A DNA stretch of 64,000 bases from Azospirillum brasilense. Its GTDB lineage: Bacteria > Pseudomonadota > Alphaproteobacteria > Azospirillales > Azospirillaceae. A model generated the notes under the pieces. It ran no database searches. It had not been told where the DNA came from and was given only the letters and a program-made list of their open reading frames with translations. The position numbers and the translations under genes are program-made. Positions 24,047-33,717 of this stretch are shown one piece after another (position 1 is the stretch's first letter; the number at the start of each line of letters is the position of its first letter). Location: the NCBI RefSeq assembly GCF_003349955.1, contig NZ_QLKQ01000013.1:38567-102566 (forward strand), given 5' to 3'.

Positions 24047-24202
24047 CAGGCTAAACCCTTCCCGTTCCCGAAGGTTGAGCCGCGCCTCTCCTCCGGTGAG
24101 TGCTGTCCGGTCCCGGCCGAAGCCGGAAAGGGGCTGTTCCGTCGCGGTCCGGTCTGGTGTACCCTTTTTTCAGCCCATGGGGAAACCAGACGGGAGGCGG
24201 AT

Positions 24203-24661
24203 ATGCCGGTGTGGCGCCGTTACCTCGTGAAGGAGCCGACCGGGCGGCTGGTCGAGCTGCCGAGCCGCCAGTACGACCGCGCCGACGACGGCACGGCGCC
24301 GATCCCCGACTACGCCGGCCGCTGCGTTGAACTGGTGTCGGCGGTGCTGGTCGGCAAGCAGGGCGCCGCGCCCACGGTGACCGAGGTCGCCTTCACCAAG
24401 CTGTATTTCGACCAGTCGGGCTTCGTCGACGCCGCCAAGCGGGAGCGGATGATCCGCCTGATGCTGGAAAGCTGCGCCGACCGGCGTTGCCGCAGGCCGG
24501 CCCGGCGGGCGGGGGGCGCGGACTGCAACGCCCTGGCGGAGCGCGCCGATGCCGCCCGCAGCGAGTTGATCCGGGACTTCGAATGGGCGCCGGCCCCGGC
24601 CGAGGTGACCGCCGCGCTGTTCGTGCTGGGACCGCCCGGCCGCGGCATGGCGTTGCATTGA
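24203..24661 (+). CDS. Hypothetical protein (152 aa)
   Basis: 152 residues starting at an ATG with GGGAGGCGG just upstream. The N-terminal part (MPVWRRYLVKEPTGRLVELP) and the middle (CVELVSAVLVGKQGAAPTVT, EVAFTKLYFDQSGFVDAAKR) look folded with mixed beta strands and helices. A basic, Cys-containing stretch (CADRRCRRPARRAGGADC) follows. No signal peptide or membrane segment. No named family recognised. It is divergent from the FAH gene. Confidence 0.65.
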   Translation: MPVWRRYLVKEPTGRLVELPSRQYDRADDGTAPIPDYAGRCVELVSAVLVGKQGAAPTVTEVAFTKLYFDQSGFVDAAKRERMIRLMLESCADRRCRRPARRAGGADCNALAERADAARSELIRDFEWAPAPAEVTAALFVLGPPGRGMALH

Positions 24662-24768
24662 CGCACCCCCCTTTTTTCGCGGTCTCCCCCGAAAAGTCAC
24701 ATCCTCCGGCCTCTTCCCCCGTGTCAGGACGCCCCCATATGGCTGCTGGCACAGGAGGAGGAGTCCCG

Positions 24769-25086
24769 ATGCATCGTCGTGCCGCCATCCCCCGTTCGTT
24801 GCTCACCCGGCCCACGCTTGCCCGCGTCCGGCAACTCGCGCTGATCGGCACCGGGTGGAGCCTGATCGGCCTGGGCGCCCTGATGTCGCCCTTGCCGGGG
24901 CCGTTCGGCTTCCCGGTGGCGCTTGCCGGCGGGGTGATCCTGCTGCGCAACTCCGCGGGTGCCCGCCGCCTGTTCGTGCGGCTGAAGCGCCGCCATCCCC
25001 GCCTGCTCAGCCCCGTCGAGCGCATCCGCGTCAAGCTGCGCCACCGCCGCCATGCCGCCAGGGCCAAGGCCACCGCCGCCGCCTGA
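24769..25086 (+). CDS. Small membrane protein with basic tail
   Basis: 105 residues from the ATG with GGAGGAGGAG upstream. One long or two short hydrophobic segments (LALIGTGWSLIGLGALMSPL and PFGFPVALAGGVILLRNS) are followed by a very basic tail (RRLFVRLKRRHPRLLSPVER, then RHRRHAARAKATAAA). It resembles the PGPGxP-containing small membrane proteins (PGPGW / YbaN-like group), for which 'LPGPFGFPVALAGG' is a fair match. That assignment is tentative. Cytoplasmic-side basic tail inferred. Confidence 0.65.
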   Translation: MHRRAAIPRSLLTRPTLARVRQLALIGTGWSLIGLGALMSPLPGPFGFPVALAGGVILLRNSAGARRLFVRLKRRHPRLLSPVERIRVKLRHRRHAARAKATAAA

Positions 25087-25192
25087 CCGCGAAACCTCCG
25101 CCATCGCTGCCGGGCCGGTCTGCGGACGGGGCGCTGGACAGCGCAGCCCGGCTGCGGCATTCCTGTCCGCCTCGGTGTTCAGGAGGCTCAAG

Positions 25193-26356
25193 GTGAAGTC
25201 CGGCAACGCAATCCTGTCGAGCTACGGCACGACGATCTTCGAGGTGATGTCCCGCCTGTCGGACGAGCACAAGGCGATCAATCTCGGCCAGGGCTTTCCC
25301 GACGAGCGCGGCCCCGCCGACGTGCTGGACGTGGCGGCCAAGGCCATCCTGGAGGGATGGAACCAGTACCCGCCGATGATGGGCACGCCGGAGTTGCGGC
25401 AGGCGGTGGCCGCGCACGGCAAGCGCTTCTACGGGCTGGACATCGACTGGAAGACCGAGGTGATGGTGACCTCCGGCGCCACCGAGGCGCTGACCGCCAG
25501 CCTGCTCGGCCTGATCAACCCGGGCGACGAGGTCGTGCTGTTCCAGCCCATGTACGACAGCTACCTGCCGATCGTCCGGCTGGCCGGCGGCGTGCCGCGC
25601 TTCGTCAGTCTGAAGGCCCCGGACTGGAGCTTCACGCGCGCCGACCTGGAGGCGGTGTTCTCGCCCAAGACCAAGCTCGTCCTCATCAACGACCCGCTGA
25701 ATCCCGCCGCCAAGGTCTTCACCCGCGCGGAGCTGGAACTGCTGGCGGAGTTCGTCCAGCGCTTCGACGCCTTCGCCGTCTGCGACGAGGTGTACGAACA
25801 CATCGTCTTCGACGGGCTTGCGCACATCCCGCTGATGACCCTGCCGGGCATGCGCGACCGCTGCCTGAAGATCGGCTCCGCCGGCAAGACCTTCTCGCTG
25901 ACCGGCTGGAAGGTCGGCTACGTCACCGGCGCGCCGCACCTGCTCCAGCCCGTCGTCAAGGCGCACCAGTACATCACCTTCACCACGCCGCCCAACCTCC
26001 AGGCGGCGGTCGCCTATGGGCTGGGCAAGGACGACGCCTACTTCACCGGGCTGGCCACGGGGCTGCAGGCCAAGCGCGACCGGCTGGCCGACGGGCTGCG
26101 CGCCGTGGGGTTCGAGGTGCTGCCGTCCGCCGGCACCTATTTCGTGGTCGCCGACGTGTCGCCCTTCGGCTTCGACGGCAACGACGAGGATTTCTGCCGC
26201 CACCTGACCGCTGCGGCCGGGGTGACGGCCATTCCCGTGGGGGCCTTCTTCGTCCAGGACGCGCCGCGCAGCTTCATCCGCTTCTGCTTTTCCAAGAGGG
26301 ACGAGATCCTCGACGGAGCGGTTGAGCGGCTGAGGTCCTATTTCTCGCAGAAATGA
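25193..26356 (+). CDS. Class I/II PLP-dependent aminotransferase (methionine/kynurenine type)
   Basis: 387 residues. The start is a GTG at 25193 with AGGAGG six bases upstream; the upstream in-frame sequence is spurious. Fold-type I features are the N-terminal INLGQGFPDERGP typical of the YbdL/kynurenine aminotransferase branch, VTSGATEALTAS for cofactor phosphate, CDEVYEHIVFDG with the PLP aspartate and tyrosine, and the Schiff-base lysine in GSAGKTFSLTGWKVGY. SFIRFCFSK carries the carboxylate-binding arginine. The usual NNPHNPTGK loop reads NDPLNPAAK here, a mild departure. It would transfer amino groups from methionine or aromatic amino acids to a 2-oxo acid. Confidence 0.9.
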   Translation: MKSGNAILSSYGTTIFEVMSRLSDEHKAINLGQGFPDERGPADVLDVAAKAILEGWNQYPPMMGTPELRQAVAAHGKRFYGLDIDWKTEVMVTSGATEALTASLLGLINPGDEVVLFQPMYDSYLPIVRLAGGVPRFVSLKAPDWSFTRADLEAVFSPKTKLVLINDPLNPAAKVFTRAELELLAEFVQRFDAFAVCDEVYEHIVFDGLAHIPLMTLPGMRDRCLKIGSAGKTFSLTGWKVGYVTGAPHLLQPVVKAHQYITFTTPPNLQAAVAYGLGKDDAYFTGLATGLQAKRDRLADGLRAVGFEVLPSAGTYFVVADVSPFGFDGNDEDFCRHLTAAAGVTAIPVGAFFVQDAPRSFIRFCFSKRDEILDGAVERLRSYFSQK

Positions 26357-26503
26357 TGTGAGGGGCGCTGCCGTCAACGCCCAATGGAGAGGCTTGCTGG
26401 GACATTCTGTGACGTGATACCCCTTGTGACGTAGGGTCGATACCGGGCCGGAACGGATCGTCGTCCGTGACCGCCCCGGTGGACCGCCTGTGGAAAGACC
26501 GGG

Positions 26504-28147
26504 ATGCGCCTGCCGATCTCGTTCCGCTGGTGTGTGTTCGCCATCGCCGCCGTCGCGATCACGGTGGTCTGGGGAGCCCACGCGCAGGTGGTGCGCGAAC
26601 TGCTCGACGGCCAGACGCGGGAGGCGGTGGCGAAGGCCGAGATCATGGTCCGGGCCTTCGCCAAGAGCACCCACCGCGCGGTGCACGAGGTGGACATCAC
26701 GCTGCGCTCCCTGGCGCTGGAGTTCGGGGAGAACGGACTGCCCGGCGTCCGCAACTTCCTCGACCAGACGCTCTACGATCCGACGCTGATCCATCACTTC
26801 ACCGTGCTCGACGCCGACGGGACCGTGCTGTTGCGCAGCGAAGGGCCGGGCGGGCGGGCGAACGAGCGGGACGAGACCGCCTTCGCCTTTCACCAGGGCA
26901 CCGGCCGCGACCTGATGCACATCGGCACGCCCTTTCCCGGGACGACCGGAGGCGGGCCGCTCCTGCGCCTCAGCCGGCGGTTGACCGACGGGGACGGCGG
27001 CTTCGCCGGGCTCGTGATCGCCAACATCGACCCCGACATCCTGGGGGAGTTCTACCAGCAGGCCAATCTGGGGCCGCAGGGCGCGGTGACCCTGATCGGG
27101 ATGGATCAGGTGATCCGCGCCCGAGGCTCGTCGCGGGGCGTCGAGGCGGTCGGGCTCGCCATCCCCCAGTCCCGCCTGTGGGAAGAGCTGGGCCGCTCGC
27201 TCGCCGGCGTCTATTGGCAGGAGTCGCAGACCGACGGCGTCCTGCGCGCCTTCGCCTACCGCGTGGTGGAGAACTATCCGCTGGTTGCCACCGTCGGCGT
27301 CGCTCAGGTGGACATCGAGGCGGCGGTGGCCGACCTGCGCAACACGCTGTTCCTGCTGGCGGCGATCCTGACCGCGTCCATCCTGTTGGTGACGCTGTTC
27401 CTTCTGGTGCAGCACCGCACGGCGGAGCGGCTGCGCGCCGCGCTGGCCCTGAACCGCAAATTCCTGGCCCGCGTCAGCCACGAGCTGCGCACGCCGCTGA
27501 ACGCCATCCTCGGCTTCTCGGAGGTCATCCGCGACCAGATGCTCGGGCCGCAGGCCGGCGGACGCTACGCCGACTATGCCGGCGACATCCACGAATCGGG
27601 GCGGCACCTGCTGGGGCTGATCAACGACATCATGGATCTGTCGCGGCTCCAGGCCGGGACATTGCCGCTGCACCCCGAAGACCTCGACGTCGCCCCGATC
27701 GTGGAATGGGTGTTCCGCATGGTGGCGCCGCAGGCCGACGCCAAGCGCATCCGGCTCGACATGAACGTCGAGCCGGGACACCACAGCGTCTCGGCGGACG
27801 AGCGCGCCCTGAAGCAGATGCTCCTGAACCTGCTGGCCAACGCCATCACCTTCACGCCGGACGGCGGGCGAATCCTGGTCACGGTCGGCGGCGGATCGGG
27901 CAGCGGCGGACCGGGCGGCGGGTGCCGCGTCCGGGTGACGGACAACGGGATCGGCATGACGCCGGAACAGCTCCATCAGGCCGCGGAGCCCTTCGGTCAG
28001 GCCGAGGTGCATGTGACACTGCCGGGGCAGGGCAGCGGGCTGGGCCTGTCCATCGTCAAGTCCCTGATGGAGGCCCATGGCGGGCGCCTGCGCATCGACA
28101 GCCGGCCCGGCGAGGGCAGCCAGTTCACGCTGGAATTCGCCGGCTGA
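26504..28147 (+). CDS. Membrane sensor histidine kinase with Cache-like sensor
   Basis: 547 residues. Membrane segment 1 is at about 8-26 and segment 2 at 281-303. Between them is a periplasmic Cache-like region with VDITLRSLALEF, HHFTVLDADGTVLLRSEG and VIANIDPDILGEFYQQA. The kinase core has the phospho-accepting His326 in SHELRTPLNAILGFSEV, the N-box NLLANAITFTP, the G1 box DNGIGM and the G2 box GSGLGLSIVKSLMEAHGG. No response regulator is adjacent, so the partner is unknown. The macroglobulin-like gene begins 187 bases downstream on the same strand. A small extracytoplasmic ligand is likely sensed. Confidence 0.9.
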   Translation: MRLPISFRWCVFAIAAVAITVVWGAHAQVVRELLDGQTREAVAKAEIMVRAFAKSTHRAVHEVDITLRSLALEFGENGLPGVRNFLDQTLYDPTLIHHFTVLDADGTVLLRSEGPGGRANERDETAFAFHQGTGRDLMHIGTPFPGTTGGGPLLRLSRRLTDGDGGFAGLVIANIDPDILGEFYQQANLGPQGAVTLIGMDQVIRARGSSRGVEAVGLAIPQSRLWEELGRSLAGVYWQESQTDGVLRAFAYRVVENYPLVATVGVAQVDIEAAVADLRNTLFLLAAILTASILLVTLFLLVQHRTAERLRAALALNRKFLARVSHELRTPLNAILGFSEVIRDQMLGPQAGGRYADYAGDIHESGRHLLGLINDIMDLSRLQAGTLPLHPEDLDVAPIVEWVFRMVAPQADAKRIRLDMNVEPGHHSVSADERALKQMLLNLLANAITFTPDGGRILVTVGGGSGSGGPGGGCRVRVTDNGIGMTPEQLHQAAEPFGQAEVHVTLPGQGSGLGLSIVKSLMEAHGGRLRIDSRPGEGSQFTLEFAG

Positions 28148-28334
28148 TCCACACGCCGTCCGCAGCCGGATCCACCTTGCGGGATTTTCCGGGCTGGGCC
28201 GCAAAGCCGTGGCGAAACCAGGGGCGCTTCGGCATACTCCGCGCCGGTTTGCCGAAAACGGTGTTTTCGCAGGCTCGGAGTTTTCGCATAGGCCCGCGCG
28301 CGCCGCGCCGGGCGGCTGGTCCAGGGAAGATCGA

Positions 28335-31300
28335 ATGTTGCGTGCAGTGGCGCGTGTCTGTGCCGTCCTCGTCGCGTCCTCAACCCCCGTCATCGCCGCC
28401 GACGCGCCGCCCGAGCCGGTGCCTTTCGGCGTCTCCTCCGCCGAGGTGGTGGCGGAGCGCGACGTGCCGCAGGCTTGCTTCACCTTCACCGACCGGCTGG
28501 AGAAGTCGCGCGCGGTGAACTACCGCGACTATGTGGAGGTGACGCCCGCCGGCAATGGGGCGGCCGGCGGCGGGGCGGCCTTCGACGGGACCGCCGTCGC
28601 CCGCGACCGCACGCTCTGCGTCGAGGGTCTGAAGCACGGGCAAAGCTACCGCATCACCCTGCGCGACGGGCTGCCGGGCAGCGACGGGAAGCGCCTGCCC
28701 AACCCCGACGCGCGCGACATCGAGGTGCCGAACCGCAAGCCGGCGCTGGCCTTCCGCGGGGCGGGCTACATCCTGCCGCGCATCGGCGCCGACGGGTTGC
28801 CGCTGCGCTCCATCAACCTCGACCGGGCGAAGCTCCAGGTGCTGCGGATCAACGACCGCAGCCTGGTGGAGAAGATCTATTTCGGCCGCATCGGCCAGCA
28901 GATGTCCGACCACGAGGTCGGCGAGATTCTCGACCGTTCCGGCCAGGAGGTGTGGCGCGGCGAGATGGCGATCAGCAACAGCCGCAACCAGGCGGTGGTG
29001 ACGCCCTTTCCCATCGACGCCGTGCTGGGCCGGCTGGAGCCCGGCGTCTACATCGCCGTGGCCAGCACCGAGGACATCAAGCCCGGCGGCTGGGACCACA
29101 AGGCGACCCAGTGGTTCGTCGTCTCCGACCTCGGCCTGAACGCCATCACCGGCGAGGACGCGCTGGTCGTCTTCGCCCGCTCCGTCAAGGGGGCGACGCC
29201 GGAGGCCGGCGTGGAGCTGCGCCTGCTCGCCCGCAACAACGAGGAGCTGGGCAAGGCGCTGACCGGTGCGGACGGGCTGGCGCGCTTCGACCTCACCGCC
29301 CTGCGCGCCGCCGGCCGCGAGCCGGTGCAGGCGCTGTTCGCCTACCGCGGGGCGGGGGATTTCGGCTTCCTCGACCTCGTCACGCCGACGCTGGCCAACG
29401 CGCCGCCGCCGGGCGGGGCGCCGAACGCGGCGCCGGGCGGCGTTGCGGCGGCGGTTCCGGCGCGCCCGGTGCCCGGCCAGCCCGACGCCTTCCTCTACAC
29501 CGAACGCGGCATCTACCGCCCCGGCGAGACGGTGCATCTGGCGGCGCTGCTGCGCGACGCCGACGCCAAGCCGGTCACCGGCCGTCCCGTCACGCTGAAG
29601 ATCCAGCGCCCGGACGGTTTCGAGGTGGACCGCCGTCCGCTCGCCGAATCCGGCGGCGGCAGCTTCGCCGCCCGCGTCGAGATCCCGGCCAATGCCATGA
29701 CCGGCACCTGGGCGGTCACCGCCCACGGCGAGCCCGAGGCGGGCAGCCAGCCGAACACGATGGGTCCGGTGCTGGGCCGGGCCGAGTTCCTGGTCGAGGA
29801 CTTCGTGCCGCCGCGCCTCGAGGTCGCGCTGGCCGCCGAGGCGGCGGAGCTTCCGGCGGACGGCAAGACGACCCTGACCGTCGACGGGCATTTCCTCTAC
29901 GGCGCCCCGGCGGCGGGCCTGCCGGGCGAACTGGCGGTGACGCTGCGCGCCGCGGCGAATCCCTACCCGAACCTGCCCGGCTACCGCTTCGGCCTCACGC
30001 AGGAGGAGGTGAAGCCGCTGCGCAGCGACCTGCCGGGCTTCACCACCAACCGCAACGGGCAGGCCAAGGCCGACCTCGCGCTGCCCAAGGCGCCGGAAAG
30101 CACCAAGCCGCTGGAGGCGGTGGTCCGCGCCACCCTGCTGGACATCGGGGGCCGCTCGGTCAGCCGCGATCTGGTCCTGCCGGTGCGCCACCAGCCCTTC
30201 GCCGTCGGCATCCGCCCGCGTTTCGAAGGCGACGGGGTGCCCGAGGGCGCCACCGCCGGATTCGACGTGGTGGCGGTCGGGCCGGACGGGCAGCCGATGG
30301 ACAAGGAGGACCTGTCCTACGAGCTGTTCGAGGAGGAGTACGACTACGCTTGGTTCGAGGCGAACGGGCGCTGGGACTACAAGGTCACGGTGCGCGACCA
30401 GCGGGTGACCGGCGGCACGCTCGCTGTCCAGGCCGCCAAGCCGGGGGCGGTGGAGGCCCCGGTGGGCGCCGGCCGCTATCGGCTGGAGGTGTTCGATCCC
30501 AAGACCGGCGTGGCGAGCAGCCTGCGCTTCGCCGCCGGCTGGTGGATGACCCCGACCGCGGGCGAGCGTCCCGATCAGGTGGACGTGACCGTCATGCTGC
30601 CCGCCTACAAGGGCGGCGACACCGCCTGGGTCTACGTCAAGCCGCCCTACGACAGCGAGGTGCTGATCACCGTCGCCGACCGCAAGATCCGCCACGCCTC
30701 GACCCGCCGGATCGGGCCGGAGGGGGCCTTCCTGGAAATCCCCGTCGATCCGACCTGGACCGGCGGCGTTTATGTGCTGGCGACCGCCTTCGGCGCGCCG
30801 GACGCCGCGGGCGGCCCGTCGAAGGGCATGGCGCGCCGCGCCGTCGGCCTGTCCTGGCTGGCGGTGGACGGGGACGAACGGGCGCTGGACGTGCGCGTCG
30901 CCGCCCCGGCGCAGACCGAGCCCCGCCGCGCCGTCACCGCCGAGGTGGTGGTGGAGGGCGCGCCGGAGGGCCAGCCGGCCTATGTGACGGTCGCCGCGGT
31001 GGACGACGCCGTGCTCCAGCTCACCGACCAGCATTCGCCGAACCCGATCGACCATTATCTGGGCAAGCGCCGCCTGGGCGTGGAGCTGCGCGATTCCTTC
31101 GGGCGGCTGATCGATCCGGCGGTCCTGGACGCCACCCGGACCCGCCCCGGCGCGGCGCCGCGGCTGCGTCAGGTCGGCGTCACCGTTCCGCAGAAGTCGG
31201 AGCGCGTCGTCTCGCTGTTCTCCGGCGTGCTGACCGTGGGGCCGGAGGGCAAGGTGGCGGTGCCGCTGGACATCCCCGATTTCCAAGGGCGGCTGCGCCT

Positions 31301-33200
31301 GATGGCGGTGGCCTGGAGCGGGGACAAGCTGGGCCGCTCCGAATCCTCCATGCTGGTCGCCGATCCGGTGCTGGCCGATCTCGGCCTGCCGCGCTTCCTG
31401 GCGCCGGGGGACCGGGCGGTGGTCCCGGTGACGCTCGACAACGTCGCCGGCCCGGCGGGCGCCTACAGCATCTCTCTGATCGCCAGCGGCGCCGTGTCGC
31501 TGAGCGAGGGCAGCATCGCCGTGCCGGAGCTGGGCCGGGGCAAGCGGGCCACCGCCGGGCGGGTCCTGACCGCCAACGGCGTCGGCACGGGCCACCTCGC
31601 GCTGGACGTGACCGGGCCGGACGGCCTGCGCATCACGCGCCAGTGGGAAATCCCGGTGCGCCCGGCGTCGCCGCTGGTCACCCGCCGCACCGCCGCCATG
31701 CTGGCCCCGGAGCGCAGCGTCGAGCTGCCCGCCGACCTGCTGAACGGCCTGCGCCCGGAGACCGCGACGGCGGCCCTGTCGCTCGGCAACCTGCCGGACC
31801 TCGACGTGCCCGGCCTGCTGACCGCGCTGGAGCGCGGCGGCCCCGGCGGGCTGGAGATGACCGCCAGCCGCGCGCTGCCCCTGCTGTCGCTGGGCGACGT
31901 GGCGGTGGCGCTGGGCGTCGCCTCGGACGAGCGGGTCAAGGCGCGGGTGCAGCGGTCGGTCGACCGCGTGCTGACCTTCCAACGGATGGACGGCGCCTTC
32001 GCCGCCTGGTCGCCGAAGGGCGAGGCCGATTCCTGGCTGACCGCCTACGCGCTGGACTTCCTGGGCCGCGCCAAGGCCGCCGGCTACCGCGTGCCGGAGG
32101 GTCCCTACCGCAAGGGGCTGGACGGGCTGCGCGGCGCGCTCGACAACGCCTGGGTGGAGGCCGACGAGCAGCCGGCCCGCGCCTACGCGCTCTATGTGCT
32201 GGCCCGCGCCAAGATGATCGACGCCGGTGCGGTCCGCTACTTCCAGGAGACCTTCTGGGACAAGCTGCAGACCGACTTCGCCCGCGCCCAGGTCGCCACG
32301 GCCATCGCCGCGCTGGGCGACAAGGACCGCGCCGCGGAAGCCTTCGGGCGGCTGTCCGGCGCCCGCGTCGTGTCGGCCAGCCTGCGCGACTACGGATCGT
32401 CCCTGCGCGACGAGGCCGGGGTGGTGGCGCTGATGGGCGAGAGCGGCGTGGTCGAGCGCGACCGCCTGACCCAGGCGACCGAGCGCCTGTCCAAGACCTA
32501 CGCCGCCGTCCGCACCACCGGCGCGCAGGAGCAGGCGTGGCTTCTCCAGGCCGCCAAGGCCCTGATCGACCGGGCGCCGGCGATGAAGATCGCCCAGAAG
32601 GACCAGCAAGGGGCCGATCAGGTCGCCGAAGGCGTCAAGCCGCTGTTCCAGCGCATCGACCCGGCGGCCCCGCCGGCCATCCGCAACGCCGGGGGCGAGC
32701 CGCTGCGCCAGATCCTCTCGGTGTCCGGAATCGCCGAGGCGGCGCCGGGGGCGGAGGAGCAGGGCATGACCGTGACCCGCGGCCTGTTCGACATGACCGG
32801 CCGCCCCGCCGATCCGGGCGCCGTCCGCCCGAACGACCGGCTGGTGGTGATCCTGGAGGGCAGCGCCTCCGATCCGGTGGACCGGCAGGTTCTGGTGTCC
32901 GATCCGCTGCCCGCCGGCTTCGAGATCGAGGCCGCCCGTTTCGCCGGGGGCGGGGCGCCGCTGGGCGACCTGTCCTGGCTGGGCGAACTGACCGCGCCGC
33001 GCGCCGTCGATTACCGCGACGATCGCTTCGTTGCCGCGCTCGACATGACCAAGCAGGCGCCGCGCTTCCGGCTGGTCTATCTGGTGCGCGCGGTGACGCC
33101 CGGCGACTACGCCCAGCCCGGCGCGACGGTGGAGGACCTCTACCGCCCGCACCAGTCGGCCCGCACCGCCGCGTCACGCCTGCGCGTTCTGCCGGAGTAA
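28335..33200 (+). CDS. Bacterial alpha-2-macroglobulin-like protein lacking the thioester
   Basis: 1621 residues from the ATG at 28335, with a signal peptide (VLVASSTPVIA-AD) but no lipobox cysteine. Repeated macroglobulin-type beta domains are seen, including YTERGIYRPGETVHLAALLR, VVAVGPDGQPMDKEDLSYEL, and near residue 1000 VTVAAVDDAVLQLTDQHSPN. A helical complement-like domain starts near 1165. At the thioester position C-L-E-Q is replaced by Gly1172-Leu-Glu-Met1175 in GPGGLEMTASRALPLL. It therefore cannot form the covalent protease trap and resembles the YfaS-type group. It is probably periplasmic. No pbpC (penicillin-binding protein 1C) gene lies beside it, although other bacterial macroglobulins are often paired with one. 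Confidence 0.92.
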   Translation: MLRAVARVCAVLVASSTPVIAADAPPEPVPFGVSSAEVVAERDVPQACFTFTDRLEKSRAVNYRDYVEVTPAGNGAAGGGAAFDGTAVARDRTLCVEGLKHGQSYRITLRDGLPGSDGKRLPNPDARDIEVPNRKPALAFRGAGYILPRIGADGLPLRSINLDRAKLQVLRINDRSLVEKIYFGRIGQQMSDHEVGEILDRSGQEVWRGEMAISNSRNQAVVTPFPIDAVLGRLEPGVYIAVASTEDIKPGGWDHKATQWFVVSDLGLNAITGEDALVVFARSVKGATPEAGVELRLLARNNEELGKALTGADGLARFDLTALRAAGREPVQALFAYRGAGDFGFLDLVTPTLANAPPPGGAPNAAPGGVAAAVPARPVPGQPDAFLYTERGIYRPGETVHLAALLRDADAKPVTGRPVTLKIQRPDGFEVDRRPLAESGGGSFAARVEIPANAMTGTWAVTAHGEPEAGSQPNTMGPVLGRAEFLVEDFVPPRLEVALAAEAAELPADGKTTLTVDGHFLYGAPAAGLPGELAVTLRAAANPYPNLPGYRFGLTQEEVKPLRSDLPGFTTNRNGQAKADLALPKAPESTKPLEAVVRATLLDIGGRSVSRDLVLPVRHQPFAVGIRPRFEGDGVPEGATAGFDVVAVGPDGQPMDKEDLSYELFEEEYDYAWFEANGRWDYKVTVRDQRVTGGTLAVQAAKPGAVEAPVGAGRYRLEVFDPKTGVASSLRFAAGWWMTPTAGERPDQVDVTVMLPAYKGGDTAWVYVKPPYDSEVLITVADRKIRHASTRRIGPEGAFLEIPVDPTWTGGVYVLATAFGAPDAAGGPSKGMARRAVGLSWLAVDGDERALDVRVAAPAQTEPRRAVTAEVVVEGAPEGQPAYVTVAAVDDAVLQLTDQHSPNPIDHYLGKRRLGVELRDSFGRLIDPAVLDATRTRPGAAPRLRQVGVTVPQKSERVVSLFSGVLTVGPEGKVAVPLDIPDFQGRLRLMAVAWSGDKLGRSESSMLVADPVLADLGLPRFLAPGDRAVVPVTLDNVAGPAGAYSISLIASGAVSLSEGSIAVPELGRGKRATAGRVLTANGVGTGHLALDVTGPDGLRITRQWEIPVRPASPLVTRRTAAMLAPERSVELPADLLNGLRPETATAALSLGNLPDLDVPGLLTALERGGPGGLEMTASRALPLLSLGDVAVALGVASDERVKARVQRSVDRVLTFQRMDGAFAAWSPKGEADSWLTAYALDFLGRAKAAGYRVPEGPYRKGLDGLRGALDNAWVEADEQPARAYALYVLARAKMIDAGAVRYFQETFWDKLQTDFARAQVATAIAALGDKDRAAEAFGRLSGARVVSASLRDYGSSLRDEAGVVALMGESGVVERDRLTQATERLSKTYAAVRTTGAQEQAWLLQAAKALIDRAPAMKIAQKDQQGADQVAEGVKPLFQRIDPAAPPAIRNAGGEPLRQILSVSGIAEAAPGAEEQGMTVTRGLFDMTGRPADPGAVRPNDRLVVILEGSASDPVDRQVLVSDPLPAGFEIEAARFAGGGAPLGDLSWLGELTAPRAVDYRDDRFVAALDMTKQAPRFRLVYLVRAVTPGDYAQPGATVEDLYRPHQSARTAASRLRVLPE

Positions 33201-33213
33201 GCGGACCGAACGG

Positions 33214-33260
33214 AAAAAGCCCCGTCGCCCGCCGCGCGCGGGCGGTGGGGCTTTTGCTTT
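33214..33260 (+). terminator. Rho-independent terminator after the macroglobulin-like gene
   Basis: AAAAGCCCC pairs with GGGGCTTTT around an inner CGCCCGC/GCGGGCG stem, followed by more T-rich sequence. Located 14 bases past the stop. It can work in both directions because of the A run on the left side. Confidence 0.9.
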
Positions 33261-33291
33261 TACCGGACCGGTTTTTCTGGCCCCGCTGGTC

Positions 33292-33474
33292 TCAGACGAT
33301 CTTTTTGTGCTCGTCGTCGCGCTGGCGGGTGACCAGCATCAGGACGGCCACCACGACCGCGAAGAAGGCGGTCAGCGCCACGTAGAACAGCAACGCGACC
33401 CCGACCGTCAAGGTGCCGATCAGCACCATGGCGAGTATCCAGACGCCCAGCGATACGATGGCGCGCGACGACAT
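33292..33474 (-). CDS. Small two-span membrane protein (60 aa)
   Basis: 60 residues from the ATG at 33474: MSSRAIVSLGVWILAMVLIG, then TLTVGVALLFYVALTAFFAVVVAVLMLVTR and a charged tail QRDDEHKKIV. Two hydrophobic segments with a very short turn and a highly charged C-terminus. The frame extends further upstream without coding character. It is divergent from the MerR gene. No known function. Confidence 0.6.
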   Translation of the reverse strand: MSSRAIVSLGVWILAMVLIGTLTVGVALLFYVALTAFFAVVVAVLMLVTRQRDDEHKKIV

Positions 33475-33688
33475 CGGCTGTCCCAACCCTGTTTGCCGTG
33501 ACTCCGGTTTGTCCTGCCCTGTGACCGGCCGTTGCGTCCGGCCTTCATGGCCCGGGTTCGCCGGCGGCTTTTTGTTGAATGCCCCGAGCCTGCCATAGCT
33601 GGGTAGGCGCACCGCCCGTGGCATGCTGTCACAGCGCGCCCGCGCCGCACCCCCGCCTTGGACATCGGAAAGAGAGCGGGCTGCCCGC

Positions 33689-33717
33689 TTGACAGCAAAT
33701 GGCAAGCACCTTACCTT
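33689..33717 (+). promoter_or_regulatory. Promoter of the MerR/beta-oxidation operon
   Basis: A perfect -35 box TTGACA (33689-33694) and a weak -10 TACCTT (33712-33717) are 17 bases apart, 60 bases before the regulator start. The -10 box overlaps the left end of a palindromic operator. Inference from consensus. Confidence 0.55.

Noticed and set aside
25031..28489. A 1152-codon open frame on the minus strand
   Set aside because: It is antisense to the aminotransferase and histidine kinase genes, is rich in Gly/Arg/His/Gln, and has no recognisable domain. GC-rich third positions keep antisense frames open.
28380..33152. A 1590-codon minus-strand frame and a similar plus-strand frame over the macroglobulin gene
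   Set aside because: Both are shadows of the macroglobulin-like gene, with low-complexity Arg/Gly/His composition and no motifs.
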